64,000 nt of DNA from Antrihabitans cavernicola. GTDB lineage: Bacteria > Actinomycetota > Actinomycetes > Mycobacteriales > Mycobacteriaceae. The notes beneath the pieces were generated by a model. It saw nothing but the letters and a program-made list of their open reading frames with translations, made no database searches and was not told the DNA's origin. The stretch lies in NCBI RefSeq assembly GCF_008297975.1, contig NZ_VLNY01000005.1, positions 310,001-374,000 on the forward strand. The letters are read 5' to 3'. The position numbers and the translations under genes are program-made. Shown here in pieces: positions 34,031 to 43,682 of this stretch. The stretch's first letter is position 1, and every line of letters starts with the position of its first letter.

Positions 34031-34630
34031 ATGAGCGAACCGATCGGTCGACCCGGTGGCCGAACCGCGCGCGTCCGCACTGCCGTGCTCGAAGCGACGG
34101 GCGACGCGCTGGCGCGAAACGGCTTGCACGGCTTGGATCTCGCTGACATCGCCGCGCAAGCGGGCGTCGGCAAGACCACCGTCTATCGGCGCTGGGGATC
34201 CGGCCCGGCGTTGGTCGCCGACCTGTTGGTCGACATGGCCGAGCAATCCTCGCCCCGCGTCGAGACCGGATCATTGCTCGGCGATCTCGAGGCCAACGCC
34301 CGACTGGTTCGCAAGACCCTCGACGATCCTCGACAGGGCCCGCTGTTCGCCGCCATCATCGCTGCCGCCACCTGCGATCAGCGCACTGCCGAAGCGCTGC
34401 AACACTTCTACGACGTCCGCATCGACGAATGGACACCGTGCGTGGAGCAGGCGATCGAGCGCGGCGAAGTCCCCGCGGGGACGGATTCGGTCGCTGTGAT
34501 TCGGGCGGTCTCGGCTCCGCTCTATTACCACCTACTGACGCGAACCGACCAGATCAGCGAACACGTCGCCGACACGGCTGCTGCCGCAGCCGAAACCGCT
34601 GCGAAGGCAGGAGTGTTCGCGATCGACTGA
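34031..34630 (+). CDS. TetR-family regulator
   Basis: A 199-residue TetR repressor: HTH at about 10-57 (RTAVLEATGDALARNGLHGLDLADIAAQAGVGKTTVYRRWGS) and a C-terminal TetR_C-type ligand domain. It is divergent from the aldo/keto reductase, its likely target, with inverted repeats between them. The ligand is unknown but likely related to the reductase substrate. Confidence 0.9.
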   Translation: MSEPIGRPGGRTARVRTAVLEATGDALARNGLHGLDLADIAAQAGVGKTTVYRRWGSGPALVADLLVDMAEQSSPRVETGSLLGDLEANARLVRKTLDDPRQGPLFAAIIAAATCDQRTAEALQHFYDVRIDEWTPCVEQAIERGEVPAGTDSVAVIRAVSAPLYYHLLTRTDQISEHVADTAAAAAETAAKAGVFAID

Positions 34631-34646
34631 ACCGTCACCGAGGCCC

Positions 34647-35933
34647 ATGTTTCAATGGCGTGTGTCGACAACTCGGATCGCAGCTGTCGCCGCGTTGCTG
34701 ATCGGCGGATTCGCAGCGACCAGCGTCGCGATATCGAATCGCGATCCACTCGCCGAGCTGTTCGGCGGCTCGGAGTTCGGCTACGCGGCCTCGGCGGCCG
34801 CCGGGGCGTGTGCGGCGATGCTGGTTGCATTGTTCGTCCGACGCCGGCGAGTGGTAACTGCCTTTGCCGTGCTGGGGATTGGATCGATCGGACTGATCTC
34901 TGCATTACCGGGCATCGATGATGCAGTGTCTTACATCCGAGGTATCGGATCAGGATTGTTACTCGGGGCGTTGGCCGCACTGTGCGGGAGCGCCCACCGT
35001 GTTCGGCAGGCGGCCTTGGCGACTGGCACCATCGCCGGCCTGCTGCTGGCAGATCCCATCCGGAACTACTTGCGAAATGGTTCGGGCCCGAGGCGATACG
35101 CCGATTACCTTCCAGATGCAGCGGACCCGACCGATTGGTTCATGCTCGTGCTGTGCGGTGCAACCCTGCTCGCGCTGGTAATCGCTTTGTGGTGCAGTGC
35201 ATTCGAGACGAATGCGCGCGAAGTGCCGATCGTCGACCCCGTCCGCGTGATAGTTGTGGGCATCGCGCTCCCCGCCTGCTGCTTGGCGCTGCATGTGCTC
35301 TTCAGCCATTCCGTCGGAAGCATCGAGACGACGGGTCTGCACCATTGGTCGCTCGGCCTCGCAATCGTTCCCGTGGTGGCGATCGGCGCACTATGGCTGC
35401 CGAAGCGTCACGGCATGGTTCTGCTTGCTGTGCTCGCTGTCGTTGCCGCATCCGCGAATTCAGGTTCGGCGTGGTCGGACGGGTGGCCCACCCTGCTGAT
35501 GTCGGGTGCGCTCGTGGCGGCGGGGACGATCGTCGGCCACCGCTGGCCGCACCCGGTGATCGGCACCGCCGGACTCGCAGTGGTAGCCGCATCAGGATTG
35601 CTCGACCGAACCCCCTTGGACGGCGTGCATTCCGCTGCGCAGCTGTTCGCACTACCTTTCGCGGCCGCGTTCACCGTGGTGGCATGCCTTCCGTCTAGCG
35701 CTCCGGTCACTGCGATTGCGTTGGCAACACCGGGCGCGTTCACGGTACCGTTGATCACCGAGTTCGGCTGGACGGCCTACTCACCGCTGACCTCGTCCGG
35801 ATGGACTGCCTATTCATGGTCGGACGCCTGGCAGTGGTACTCGACCGGCGCCTACGTCGCAGCGGTCGTCATCGCAGGTGTCACCCTCGCATGGTTGCAG
35901 CGTCGACCGCCCGTGACTACTTCCGCCGCCTGA
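34647..35933 (+). CDS. Multi-pass membrane protein, unknown function
   Basis: A 428-residue integral membrane protein with roughly 11-12 hydrophobic segments. It begins with a short basic stretch and a first helix at about 12-30, and ends with a polar RRPPVTTSAA tail. There are no recognisable transporter or enzyme motifs. It starts 16 bp after the TetR stop and may be co-transcribed with it. Its 3' end overlaps the converging YihY-family gene by 17 bp. I do not recognise the family. Confidence 0.65.
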   Translation: MFQWRVSTTRIAAVAALLIGGFAATSVAISNRDPLAELFGGSEFGYAASAAAGACAAMLVALFVRRRRVVTAFAVLGIGSIGLISALPGIDDAVSYIRGIGSGLLLGALAALCGSAHRVRQAALATGTIAGLLLADPIRNYLRNGSGPRRYADYLPDAADPTDWFMLVLCGATLLALVIALWCSAFETNAREVPIVDPVRVIVVGIALPACCLALHVLFSHSVGSIETTGLHHWSLGLAIVPVVAIGALWLPKRHGMVLLAVLAVVAASANSGSAWSDGWPTLLMSGALVAAGTIVGHRWPHPVIGTAGLAVVAASGLLDRTPLDGVHSAAQLFALPFAAAFTVVACLPSSAPVTAIALATPGAFTVPLITEFGWTAYSPLTSSGWTAYSWSDAWQWYSTGAYVAAVVIAGVTLAWLQRRPPVTTSAA

Positions 35934-36915
35934 ACCCTGAAATCCCCAGCGCAGCAACAGCACCTGCGGCGACCAAACCGATACCACCTGCGACGGACGG
36001 TCCGCTGTGCACCTGCACCCGGGGCGTGATGATCGCCGAATCCGGTGCCGGGACATGCGCCATCGCCTCGTTCTCTTTCGACGTCGCAGCCCATGCGGTT
36101 GCGAACAAGATGATGCGAGAAGTGAAGAAGCTGAACACCATCAGGCCGATGATCGGGCCGAACGCCACACCCGCTGGGCTGGACAGCACCGACTTCAGAT
36201 AGAACGTCGCGATCTGTTTGAACACCTCGAAGATCACCGCAGCCAGCAAGGCTGCACGAGCTGCACTGCGTAGCGTGACCGGCTCGCGTGGGAGACGGGC
36301 GATGACCCAGACGAACACCGCCCACGATGCAAGTATCGCCAGCAGGATCGAGACCACGCGAAGCAGAATCCCCACACCGGGCGCATTGTCGAGATGCACC
36401 AAACCCAGCAACTTCTTCCCGACCGGACCCGCGCTCACCGCGGACAAGCCGAGCGATACCACCAACGCCAAACCCAGCCCGATCAGTGCGCCGAGGTCCG
36501 CGATCTTCGTCTTGATGAAGTTGCTCTTCTCGTGCTGCTGATCCCACTGCTCGGTCAGCGCCGCCCGAAGGTTCGCCATCCAGCCAAGCCCCGCGTACAG
36601 CCCGCCGACCAGCCCGATCACGCCGACGCTGGTTCGCGAGGTGATCGCCTGGTTCATCAGGTCGTTGAGCTGACCGCCCATCGAACCCGGCACGTTCTCG
36701 GTGATGTGATCGCGCGCCTGACTCAGCAGGTCCGGGTTGCGCGACAACACGAAACCCGCGATCGAAAAAGCGACCATCAACAGCGGAAACAGTGCCAGCA
36801 CAGTGAAGTACGTGATGCCCGCAGCGAGGTAGTCGCCCTTTTGACCCTGATATCGACTGCCTGCGCGGACCAGATGGTCCAACCACGGTCGAGCGTCACG
36901 CTGCTGCTGCAGCAT
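35917..36915 (-). CDS. YihY/BrkB-family inner-membrane protein
   Basis: A 332-residue multi-pass membrane protein of the YihY/virulence-factor BrkB family (formerly misnamed ribonuclease BN). The family core AAGITYFTVLALFPLLMVAFSIAGF near residue 31 is clear, followed by GGLYAGLGWMANLRAALTEQWD, and further helices; the C-terminus has an extra hydrophobic segment and RRRK tail. Activity unknown. It is 24 bp downstream of trpS on the same strand, the same arrangement as Rv3335c-trpS, so co-transcription is likely. Confidence 0.85.
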   Translation of the reverse strand: MLQQQRDARPWLDHLVRAGSRYQGQKGDYLAAGITYFTVLALFPLLMVAFSIAGFVLSRNPDLLSQARDHITENVPGSMGGQLNDLMNQAITSRTSVGVIGLVGGLYAGLGWMANLRAALTEQWDQQHEKSNFIKTKIADLGALIGLGLALVVSLGLSAVSAGPVGKKLLGLVHLDNAPGVGILLRVVSILLAILASWAVFVWVIARLPREPVTLRSAARAALLAAVIFEVFKQIATFYLKSVLSSPAGVAFGPIIGLMVFSFFTSRIILFATAWAATSKENEAMAHVPAPDSAIITPRVQVHSGPSVAGGIGLVAAGAVAALGISGFRRRK

Positions 36916-36939
36916 TGCCTTGAAATCCGGGATGGCCGA

Positions 36940-38094
<1,155 letters not shown>

Positions 38095-38107
38095 TTATCG
38101 CGGACCG

Positions 38108-39004
38108 TCAGCCTGCAACGCCGGGCATGCTGCTCAATCCACGACGCAGGTTGCGACGCTCTCCGGCCGCGAGCACGTTGTAGCTCGGCGTGCTGGCCCC
38201 ACGCAGCATCGGCCGCAGCAGCGGCGGTGTGAACGGGAGCGGGCGCCGATGCAGGGCGCGACTGCCCTCCACCGTTGCCCGGAACGCGGCGGCGTCGGCG
38301 AAGGTCCACCGCAATCCGTACAGATCGCGGATCCGGCGCGGGAGGCTGCCCTGCACCAACAGCCCCAGCGTGCGCGCCGTCAGATCGGACGGCAGCGGAT
38401 AGCGCGGAGCTTCGGCACCGGCGAGGTAGGTGCCTACCAGCTGCGCCTCGTCGGTGAGATGCAACTCGTCCGAGGCAAGGTAGGCGTCGAAGTACGACCG
38501 GAACTCGTGGTAGGTCGACGGCGCCGCATCGCGTGGCATACCGAAAAGCGTTGCCCAGGTGACAAAGTCGAGCCACAGATCAGCGCGTTCCGCGTCCGTC
38601 ATTCGGCGGACCAGCAGGTCGTACATGGTTTCGGCGGAATCGAATGCGAATGCCATCGTCATGAACATCAAATGCGGGTCGTGTGCGCTGTAGGGCGATC
38701 CGGCCGGGTGGGTGCCTGCGTCCTCCGGCAATGCACCGACGACTGTGGCATGGCGCTTCCGAGTGAAGTCGAGAGCCTTGTCTGCCTCGTCCCTACTGCC
38801 GAGAAACACTGCCTCGAACATGCGCCCGGTCAGCGACAGGCGGGTGTACGGCGAGGTGCGGTGAGCGGTGTGTTCGGCGGTGCCGACGTAGAGCAGCGGA
38901 TTGCACGCACCGATCACCAGCGCGCGTTCGCCGTAGGTGATCCCGACTATCCGCGTGCTCATGACGCGAACCGCCATCGAATTCTCGGCGAAGTATCCGG
39001 ACAT
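38108..39004 (-). CDS. Oxygenase MpaB-family (DUF2236) protein
   Basis: A 298-residue protein of the DUF2236/MpaB-like family, heme-binding-type oxygenases related to latex-clearing protein. Supporting segments are LTGRMFEAVFLGSRDEADKAL, RKRHATVVG, SAHDPHLMFMTMAFAFDSAETMYD with conserved His, and LVQGSLPRRIRDLYGLRW. The enzymatic reaction is unknown. It is divergent from a TetR gene with repeated half-sites between them, so it is probably repressed by that regulator. Confidence 0.8.
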   Translation of the reverse strand: MSGYFAENSMAVRVMSTRIVGITYGERALVIGACNPLLYVGTAEHTAHRTSPYTRLSLTGRMFEAVFLGSRDEADKALDFTRKRHATVVGALPEDAGTHPAGSPYSAHDPHLMFMTMAFAFDSAETMYDLLVRRMTDAERADLWLDFVTWATLFGMPRDAAPSTYHEFRSYFDAYLASDELHLTDEAQLVGTYLAGAEAPRYPLPSDLTARTLGLLVQGSLPRRIRDLYGLRWTFADAAAFRATVEGSRALHRRPLPFTPPLLRPMLRGASTPSYNVLAAGERRNLRRGLSSMPGVAG

Positions 39005-39021
39005 GGAGAGCCTCCTCGATC

Positions 39022-39090
39022 ATCTGGCAAGATCGTCCCCCAGAATTTTGAATCTGGCAAGGGATCTCCCCTGAATTGCCGTATGCCAGA
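39022..39090. promoter_or_regulatory. Repeated CTGGCA half-sites in the MpaB/TetR divergent promoter
   Basis: ATCTGGCAAG occurs at 39022-39031 and 39052-39061, exactly 30 bp apart, inside two imperfect 30 bp direct repeats. An inverted copy of the core, TGCCAGA, lies at 39084-39090 just before the TetR ATG. The three sites span the whole intergenic region and are a clear operator candidate. Confidence 0.6.
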
Positions 39091-39098
39091 ATCGGTGC

Positions 39099-39731
39099 AT
39101 GGGTTCCACGCGCGCGTACGGCGGTGTTTCTGCTGAACAGCGCCGTGATCGGCGGCGCGCTGCGCTGCTGGACGCCGCCCTCCAGATAGTCGGAGAAGGT
39201 GGTTTCGCACGACTGACGGTCGCAGGCCTGTGTGCTGCCGCCGGACTCAACGAGCGTTACTTCTACGAAAATTTCACCGGCCTCGACGACGTTGCGGTCC
39301 AGGTATTCGAACGCGTCGTCGCCGAACTCGGAGCGCACATCCTCGATGCCGTGACGGCTGCACCCGACGACAGCCGGGCAAAATCACGCGCCGCGGTCGC
39401 AGCGGCAGTCGACATCCTGCTCGACGATCCGCGCAAGAGTCGGGTGGTGTTCGTGGAGACCCTCACGCACCCGACCCTCGGCACACGCCGCACCGAGTTC
39501 ATGCGAACCTTTGTCGCGCTGATGCTGGGCGAGGCCCACCGCTTCTACGGGCCGGAGACCTCGCGGCGGGTAGGCACGCAGGCCGAGTTCGCGGCGTGGC
39601 ACCTGGTCGGCGGGCTGTTCGAGACCATGAATGGTTGGATCTCCGGCGAACTGCGCATCACCCGCGCGGAACTGATCGATCGCTCGGCCGAGATGTTCGT
39701 ACTCGTAGGCGACCACTTGGCCGAGAGTTAA
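39099..39731 (+). CDS. TetR-family regulator
   Basis: A 210-residue TetR regulator with the HTH at about 20-65 (RRRAALLDAALQIVGEGGFARLTVAGLCAAAGLNERYFYENF) and a helical ligand domain. It is divergent from the MpaB-like oxygenase gene and probably represses it and itself through the CTGGCA sites. The ligand is unknown. Confidence 0.9.
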   Translation: MGSTRAYGGVSAEQRRDRRRAALLDAALQIVGEGGFARLTVAGLCAAAGLNERYFYENFTGLDDVAVQVFERVVAELGAHILDAVTAAPDDSRAKSRAAVAAAVDILLDDPRKSRVVFVETLTHPTLGTRRTEFMRTFVALMLGEAHRFYGPETSRRVGTQAEFAAWHLVGGLFETMNGWISGELRITRAELIDRSAEMFVLVGDHLAES

Positions 39732-39741
39732 AGATTCAGCG

Positions 39742-40206
39742 TTAAAGATTCAGCGCGACGGCGCCCGACGGCGTGTGTTTCGCGAACGCCGCGTCCGCCG
39801 TGTGCAGGACGACGCGAAAGGTAGCCGGGTCGGTGCGATCGGCCCAGTTTTCGGCGTAGAAAGACATGGCGTCGGCGAACCACGACAGCTGATCCGGGTC
39901 GTCCGCCAACAACTGATCGGCATCGCGAACGACCACCACGTAACCCGGTGCCGCACCGACGAATTCGTCGAGATCGCGCATCACCTCGTCGAAGGCATCC
40001 TTGTTTGCGCCGAAGTAGTACGGAAATTGGAAGGCTGCGGCGAATTCGTCGAAGAGCGCATCGACCGTGCGCATCTTGCTGCCGCGCACCTCGCGAACCA
40101 CGTATCCAGCCTCGGGCAACGAATAGCGCAATCCGCTGGCAGCACCGTGATCGGCCTCGAGTACACCGATCACGGCGTTGCCGGCCATGAACTGTTCGAC
40201 CGTCAT
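39742..40206 (-). CDS. Barstar-family RNase inhibitor
   Basis: A 154-residue barstar-like protein. The characteristic block is DEFAAAFQFPYYFGANKDAFDEVMRDL, where the Phe/Tyr-rich loop and acidic helix of barstar plug the RNase active site. The N-terminal ~40 residues and a longer C-terminus extend the 90-residue core, as in many actinobacterial members. It is cytosolic and follows the RNase gene with a one-base TGATG overlap, so it surely serves as immunity to it. Confidence 0.9.
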   Translation of the reverse strand: MTVEQFMAGNAVIGVLEADHGAASGLRYSLPEAGYVVREVRGSKMRTVDALFDEFAAAFQFPYYFGANKDAFDEVMRDLDEFVGAAPGYVVVVRDADQLLADDPDQLSWFADAMSFYAENWADRTDPATFRVVLHTADAAFAKHTPSGAVALNL

Positions 40207-40622
40207 CAGCGCATCCTCGTGAAGGTTTTGTAGTGATCGCCGGTGTACCAGGCCGATCCGTCGCTGCCGGTGATTATCCGTTGGGCGTCACGCGACTGAC
40301 CGCGTTTCTTCGGATTGACGTCCCACTCTTGGTATTTGACGGCTTTGCCCGCCGAGTCCTTCGCGGGCAGGTTGTGCTCCCTGTTCTGCCAGGTGGTGCC
40401 GCCGTTGGTGCCGGGAGCGTTCGCCGACTCGGGCCAGCTACCGTCGTCGATCTTCGACAGGGTTGCCGTCGCAGCCGCGGGAACGGATCCCGATTTGGCG
40501 ATCGACGTGCTGCCGCCACTGCCCGACGAACCGCCGTGCAACGACAGGAAACCCGCGACGGCCAGCACCACGACCAGCAGCGCGAGTGCCGCATAGGCAC
40601 CGAGAGACTTACGGCCCCTCAT
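40206..40622 (-). CDS. Exported barnase/RNase Sa-like ribonuclease
   Basis: A 138-residue guanyl-specific-type RNase. An N-terminal membrane or signal segment (about 8-28, LGAYAALALLVVVLAVAGFL) is followed by a Gly/Ser linker and the RNase domain (about 55-138). Catalytic residues of the barnase/RNase Sa family are in place: E99 in YQEWDV, R115 in DAQRIITG, H130 in TGDHYKTF. It lies between xthA (ATGA overlap) and barstar (TGATG overlap). No clear signal-peptidase site is evident, so it may remain anchored. Confidence 0.9.
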   Translation of the reverse strand: MRGRKSLGAYAALALLVVVLAVAGFLSLHGGSSGSGGSTSIAKSGSVPAAATATLSKIDDGSWPESANAPGTNGGTTWQNREHNLPAKDSAGKAVKYQEWDVNPKKRGQSRDAQRIITGSDGSAWYTGDHYKTFTRMR

Positions 40623-41416
40623 CGATACTGCACCGTGACGGGCGCGTGGTCGGACCAGCGCTGGTCGTAGGCGTCGGCCCGCTCGACGCGCGCGTGCTTG
40701 GCACGAGCCGCCAAATCCGCTGTGGCCATGTGATAGTCGATGCGCCAACCCGCGTCGTTGTCGAACGCCCGCCCACGATAGGACCACCACGCGTACGGGC
40801 CCGGCACGTCCGGATGCAGCTGGCGCACCACGTCGGTGAACGGTCCGTCAGCCCCGATCAGACCGTCCAACCATTCGCGTTCTTCCGGGAGGAAACCCGA
40901 CGACTTACGGTTGGTCTTCCAGTTCTTCAAGTCCAGCTCGGTGTGGGCGATGTTCCAGTCGCCGCAGACCAGCAGATCACGCCCAGGCCTGTTCGCCGCA
41001 TCGGCCAGATACGGGCCGAACGACGCCATGAAGCGGTCCTTCTCGTCCTGCTTCGGCGTGCCGACGTCACCCGACGGCACGTACACGCTGGCGAGGGTCA
41101 GTTCGTCGAAATCGGCTTCGAGGTAGCGCCCGGAGTCGGCGAACTCGTCGTCACCGAACCCGATCCGTACCGCATGTGCCGGCCTGCGCGACAGGATCGC
41201 GACGCCGCTGCGCCCCTTCGCGATCGGCTGTGCGGACGCGAGATGCCACCCGGCATCGAGCGCGGGCGCGAGGACAGCTGCGGTTTCGGCGTCCGTTGCT
41301 CGCGTTTCCTGCAATGCGACGGCGTCGGCTTCGGTGGCCGTGAGCCAGTCGAGCAGACCCTTCCGCGCGGCGGCACGGATTCCGTTGACGTTGACGGTGG
41401 AGATGATGTGCGGCAC
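40619..41416 (-). CDS. xthA: Exodeoxyribonuclease III
   Basis: A 265-residue exonuclease III/AP endonuclease (EEP fold) acting in base-excision repair. Conserved blocks: VNGIRAAARKGLLDWL, the metal Glu in ALQETRA, YVPSGD, VCGDWNIAHTELDLKNWKTNRKSSGF, and the catalytic SDHAPV near the C-terminus. GTG 41416 is the start because PHIISTVNVNGIR follows; the frame upstream runs into another gene. It heads a coupled operon with an RNase and barstar, odd partners for a repair enzyme. Confidence 0.93.
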   Translation of the reverse strand: MPHIISTVNVNGIRAAARKGLLDWLTATEADAVALQETRATDAETAAVLAPALDAGWHLASAQPIAKGRSGVAILSRRPAHAVRIGFGDDEFADSGRYLEADFDELTLASVYVPSGDVGTPKQDEKDRFMASFGPYLADAANRPGRDLLVCGDWNIAHTELDLKNWKTNRKSSGFLPEEREWLDGLIGADGPFTDVVRQLHPDVPGPYAWWSYRGRAFDNDAGWRIDYHMATADLAARAKHARVERADAYDQRWSDHAPVTVQYR

Positions 41417-41449
41417 CCGAGAACCGTATCGGAGATTCCACGACGCTGA

Positions 41450-41469
41450 TTCGGGGTACATTCCCCGAA
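41450..41469. promoter_or_regulatory. Perfect 7 bp inverted repeat upstream of the hydrolase gene
   Basis: TTCGGGG (41450-41456), a 6 nt centre and CCCCGAA (41463-41469) lie 28 bp before the hydrolase ATG and 33 bp from the xthA start. It could be an operator or a leader hairpin; no adjacent regulator gene is present. Confidence 0.4.
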
Positions 41470-41497
41470 GGAGTAACTGTCGAAGAGAGGCAAACTC

Positions 41498-42343
41498 ATG
41501 ACAACCGGTCGGCGTCGCCCGGTCGAACCGACCGTGGGTCTGCACATGGGTTCCGGGGAGCCGGTGTTGCTCATTCAGCCGTTTCTGCTGTCGCCGCACG
41601 TGTGGGAGCGCACCGCCGAAAAGCTCGCCGAATCGTTCGAAGTGTTCGCGCCCGCACTCGCGGGTCATTGGGGTGGAGCGCCGATCGACGGCTGGAACGT
41701 CACTGCCTCCACTCTCGCCGACGACATCGAACGACAGCTCGACGAACTCGGCTGGAACACCTGCCACATCGTCGGCAATTCGCTCGGCGGGTGGGTCGGC
41801 TTCGAGCTGGAACGACGCGGTCGTGCACGGACGCTGACCGCGGTTGCGCCGGCCGGGGGGTGGCGCGAATTGACCGTTGCCCATCTGTCCGTCGGCCTGA
41901 AATTCTTGTCGTTCGGGCCGCTGATCGGCCTCGGTCGGGTGCTGGGCGACGTCGCCGTTCGCAATCGTGCGATGCATCGGCTGCTGCTGCCGCTGGTTGC
42001 CAAGAATCCGTCGGCGATCAGTCGGCACGACGCCGAAGCAACGTTGACCGCAGCGATCAACTGTCCGGCCTACCTGCCCACGCTCTGGAGCGGGCTCCGT
42101 GGCGGCGGCGTGACCGGCCTCGGTGACGTCACCGTGCCGGTACGACTACTGCTGTGCGACCACGACTGGATCATCCCGATGCGCCGCTACGGCAGCATTT
42201 TCCTCGACGAGCTACCCGCGGACGCCGACAGAATCACCGTTCACGGTGTCGGCCATGTTCCGATGCTCGAGGATCCTGATCGCATCGCGATGCTGATCGC
42301 CGAGCACGTTCGCGCCCACCGGACTCAGCTGCGCGCTGTCTGA
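41498..42343 (+). CDS. Alpha/beta hydrolase
   Basis: A 281-residue alpha/beta-hydrolase fold protein. The nucleophile elbow is GNSLGG with S95; the acid is probably the Asp in LLCDHDWIIP and the base the His in GVGHVPMLEDP. Substrate is unknown; overall style matches the broad esterase/epoxide-hydrolase group. AGAGG precedes the ATG. It ends 19 bp inside the converging MFS gene. Confidence 0.87.
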   Translation: MTTGRRRPVEPTVGLHMGSGEPVLLIQPFLLSPHVWERTAEKLAESFEVFAPALAGHWGGAPIDGWNVTASTLADDIERQLDELGWNTCHIVGNSLGGWVGFELERRGRARTLTAVAPAGGWRELTVAHLSVGLKFLSFGPLIGLGRVLGDVAVRNRAMHRLLLPLVAKNPSAISRHDAEATLTAAINCPAYLPTLWSGLRGGGVTGLGDVTVPVRLLLCDHDWIIPMRRYGSIFLDELPADADRITVHGVGHVPMLEDPDRIAMLIAEHVRAHRTQLRAV

Positions 42344-43614
42344 CCTGATTCGTTGCGATTCCTCCCGGAATCCGCGAGTAAATCCACACTTTCGGCCTTC
42401 AAACGCTCGCGCCAGACGGCGAACGTCAGCACGAACAATCCTGCGACCGCCAGGATCGCGCCCGCTGCTGCCGGTGCTGTGTAGCCCAGTCCGGCTGCGA
42501 TCACCAGGCCACCGATCCACGCGCCCGCCGCGTTCGCGATGTTCAAGGCAGCGTGGTTGAGCGCGGCCGCCAGGGTCTGGGCGTCGGCGGCTACGTCCAT
42601 CAGCCGTGTCTGCAAGCCGGGGACCAGCGCAGATCCGGCTGCACCGATCAGGAACACACCGAGCGCGGCGGTGTACGGGTTGTGCGCGGCGACTACGAAC
42701 AGTGCGAGAACGCCCGCCATCGCGGCAAGCAACACGAACAGCCCGGGGACCAATGCCTTGTCGGCGACGACGCCGCCGACCAGGTTGCCGACCACCATGC
42801 CGATGCCGTAGATCATCAGCACCAAGGGCACCCACGCCACCGACAGGCCCGCGACATCCGTCAGAGTCGTCGATACGTAGGTGTAGACCGCGAACATGCC
42901 GCCGAAGCCCACGGTGCCGACGGCGAGCGTCAACCACACCTGTGACCGTTTCAGCGCGCCGAGCTCGGTCATCGGATTGGTCATCTTGACACCGTGTAGC
43001 TCGGGCACCCACCGCAGCAGGCCGACGATGGTCACGAGGCCGATCACCGTCACGATGCCGAATGCCGTCCGCCAACCGAAGTTCTGTCCCACCCACGCGG
43101 CAACGGGAACACCGATCACGTTCGCGACGCTCAGCCCCATCATCACCATCGAGACGGCCTTCGCACGCTGTCCGGCAGGCACCAGAGATGCGGCGGCAAG
43201 TGATGCGACGCCGAAATACGCGCCGTGCGGCAGACCTGCGACGAACCGCGAGGCCATCAGCCAGCCATAGGACGGCGCAAAGATGGTCGCCGCGTTGCCG
43301 ACGGTGAACGCGACCATCAAACCGATCAGCAGCGCCTTACGCGGCACCCGTGCGGTCAAGGCAGCGATCACCGGCCCACCGACCACGACGCCCAACGCAT
43401 ACATCGAAATAACATGGCCCGCAACGGGTTCCGAAACGCCGATTCCCGTTGCGATGTCGGGCAGCAATCCCATGGACACGAATTCGGTGGTACCGATTCC
43501 AAACCCGCCGATGGCCAGCGCGAACAGCGCGGCTTTGTTCCACCGTGGCGGCAACGGCACCGGTGCAGCCGATGAGGACGGCGTAGGTACGGCTGTCGAC
43601 AGGGTTGAGGTCAC
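42325..43614 (-). CDS. MFS transporter, DHA1/AraJ-like
   Basis: A 429-residue 12-helix major facilitator. The first helix shows IGGFGIGTTEFVSMGLLPDIA, the signature of the AraJ/NepI/YdhP-type DHA1 exporters; motif A-like ALTARVPRKALL follows helix 2. It probably exports sugars, nucleosides or drugs, but no substrate can be named. It sits 68 bp downstream of icd on the same strand. Confidence 0.9.
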   Translation of the reverse strand: MTSTLSTAVPTPSSSAAPVPLPPRWNKAALFALAIGGFGIGTTEFVSMGLLPDIATGIGVSEPVAGHVISMYALGVVVGGPVIAALTARVPRKALLIGLMVAFTVGNAATIFAPSYGWLMASRFVAGLPHGAYFGVASLAAASLVPAGQRAKAVSMVMMGLSVANVIGVPVAAWVGQNFGWRTAFGIVTVIGLVTIVGLLRWVPELHGVKMTNPMTELGALKRSQVWLTLAVGTVGFGGMFAVYTYVSTTLTDVAGLSVAWVPLVLMIYGIGMVVGNLVGGVVADKALVPGLFVLLAAMAGVLALFVVAAHNPYTAALGVFLIGAAGSALVPGLQTRLMDVAADAQTLAAALNHAALNIANAAGAWIGGLVIAAGLGYTAPAAAGAILAVAGLFVLTFAVWRERLKAESVDLLADSGRNRNESGQTARS

Positions 43615-43682
43615 GCTTCACGGCAACAAGGCACGGCCCGGACGTGTTCCTTGTCCGGCTCGTGAAATGTGTCACCGATCGA

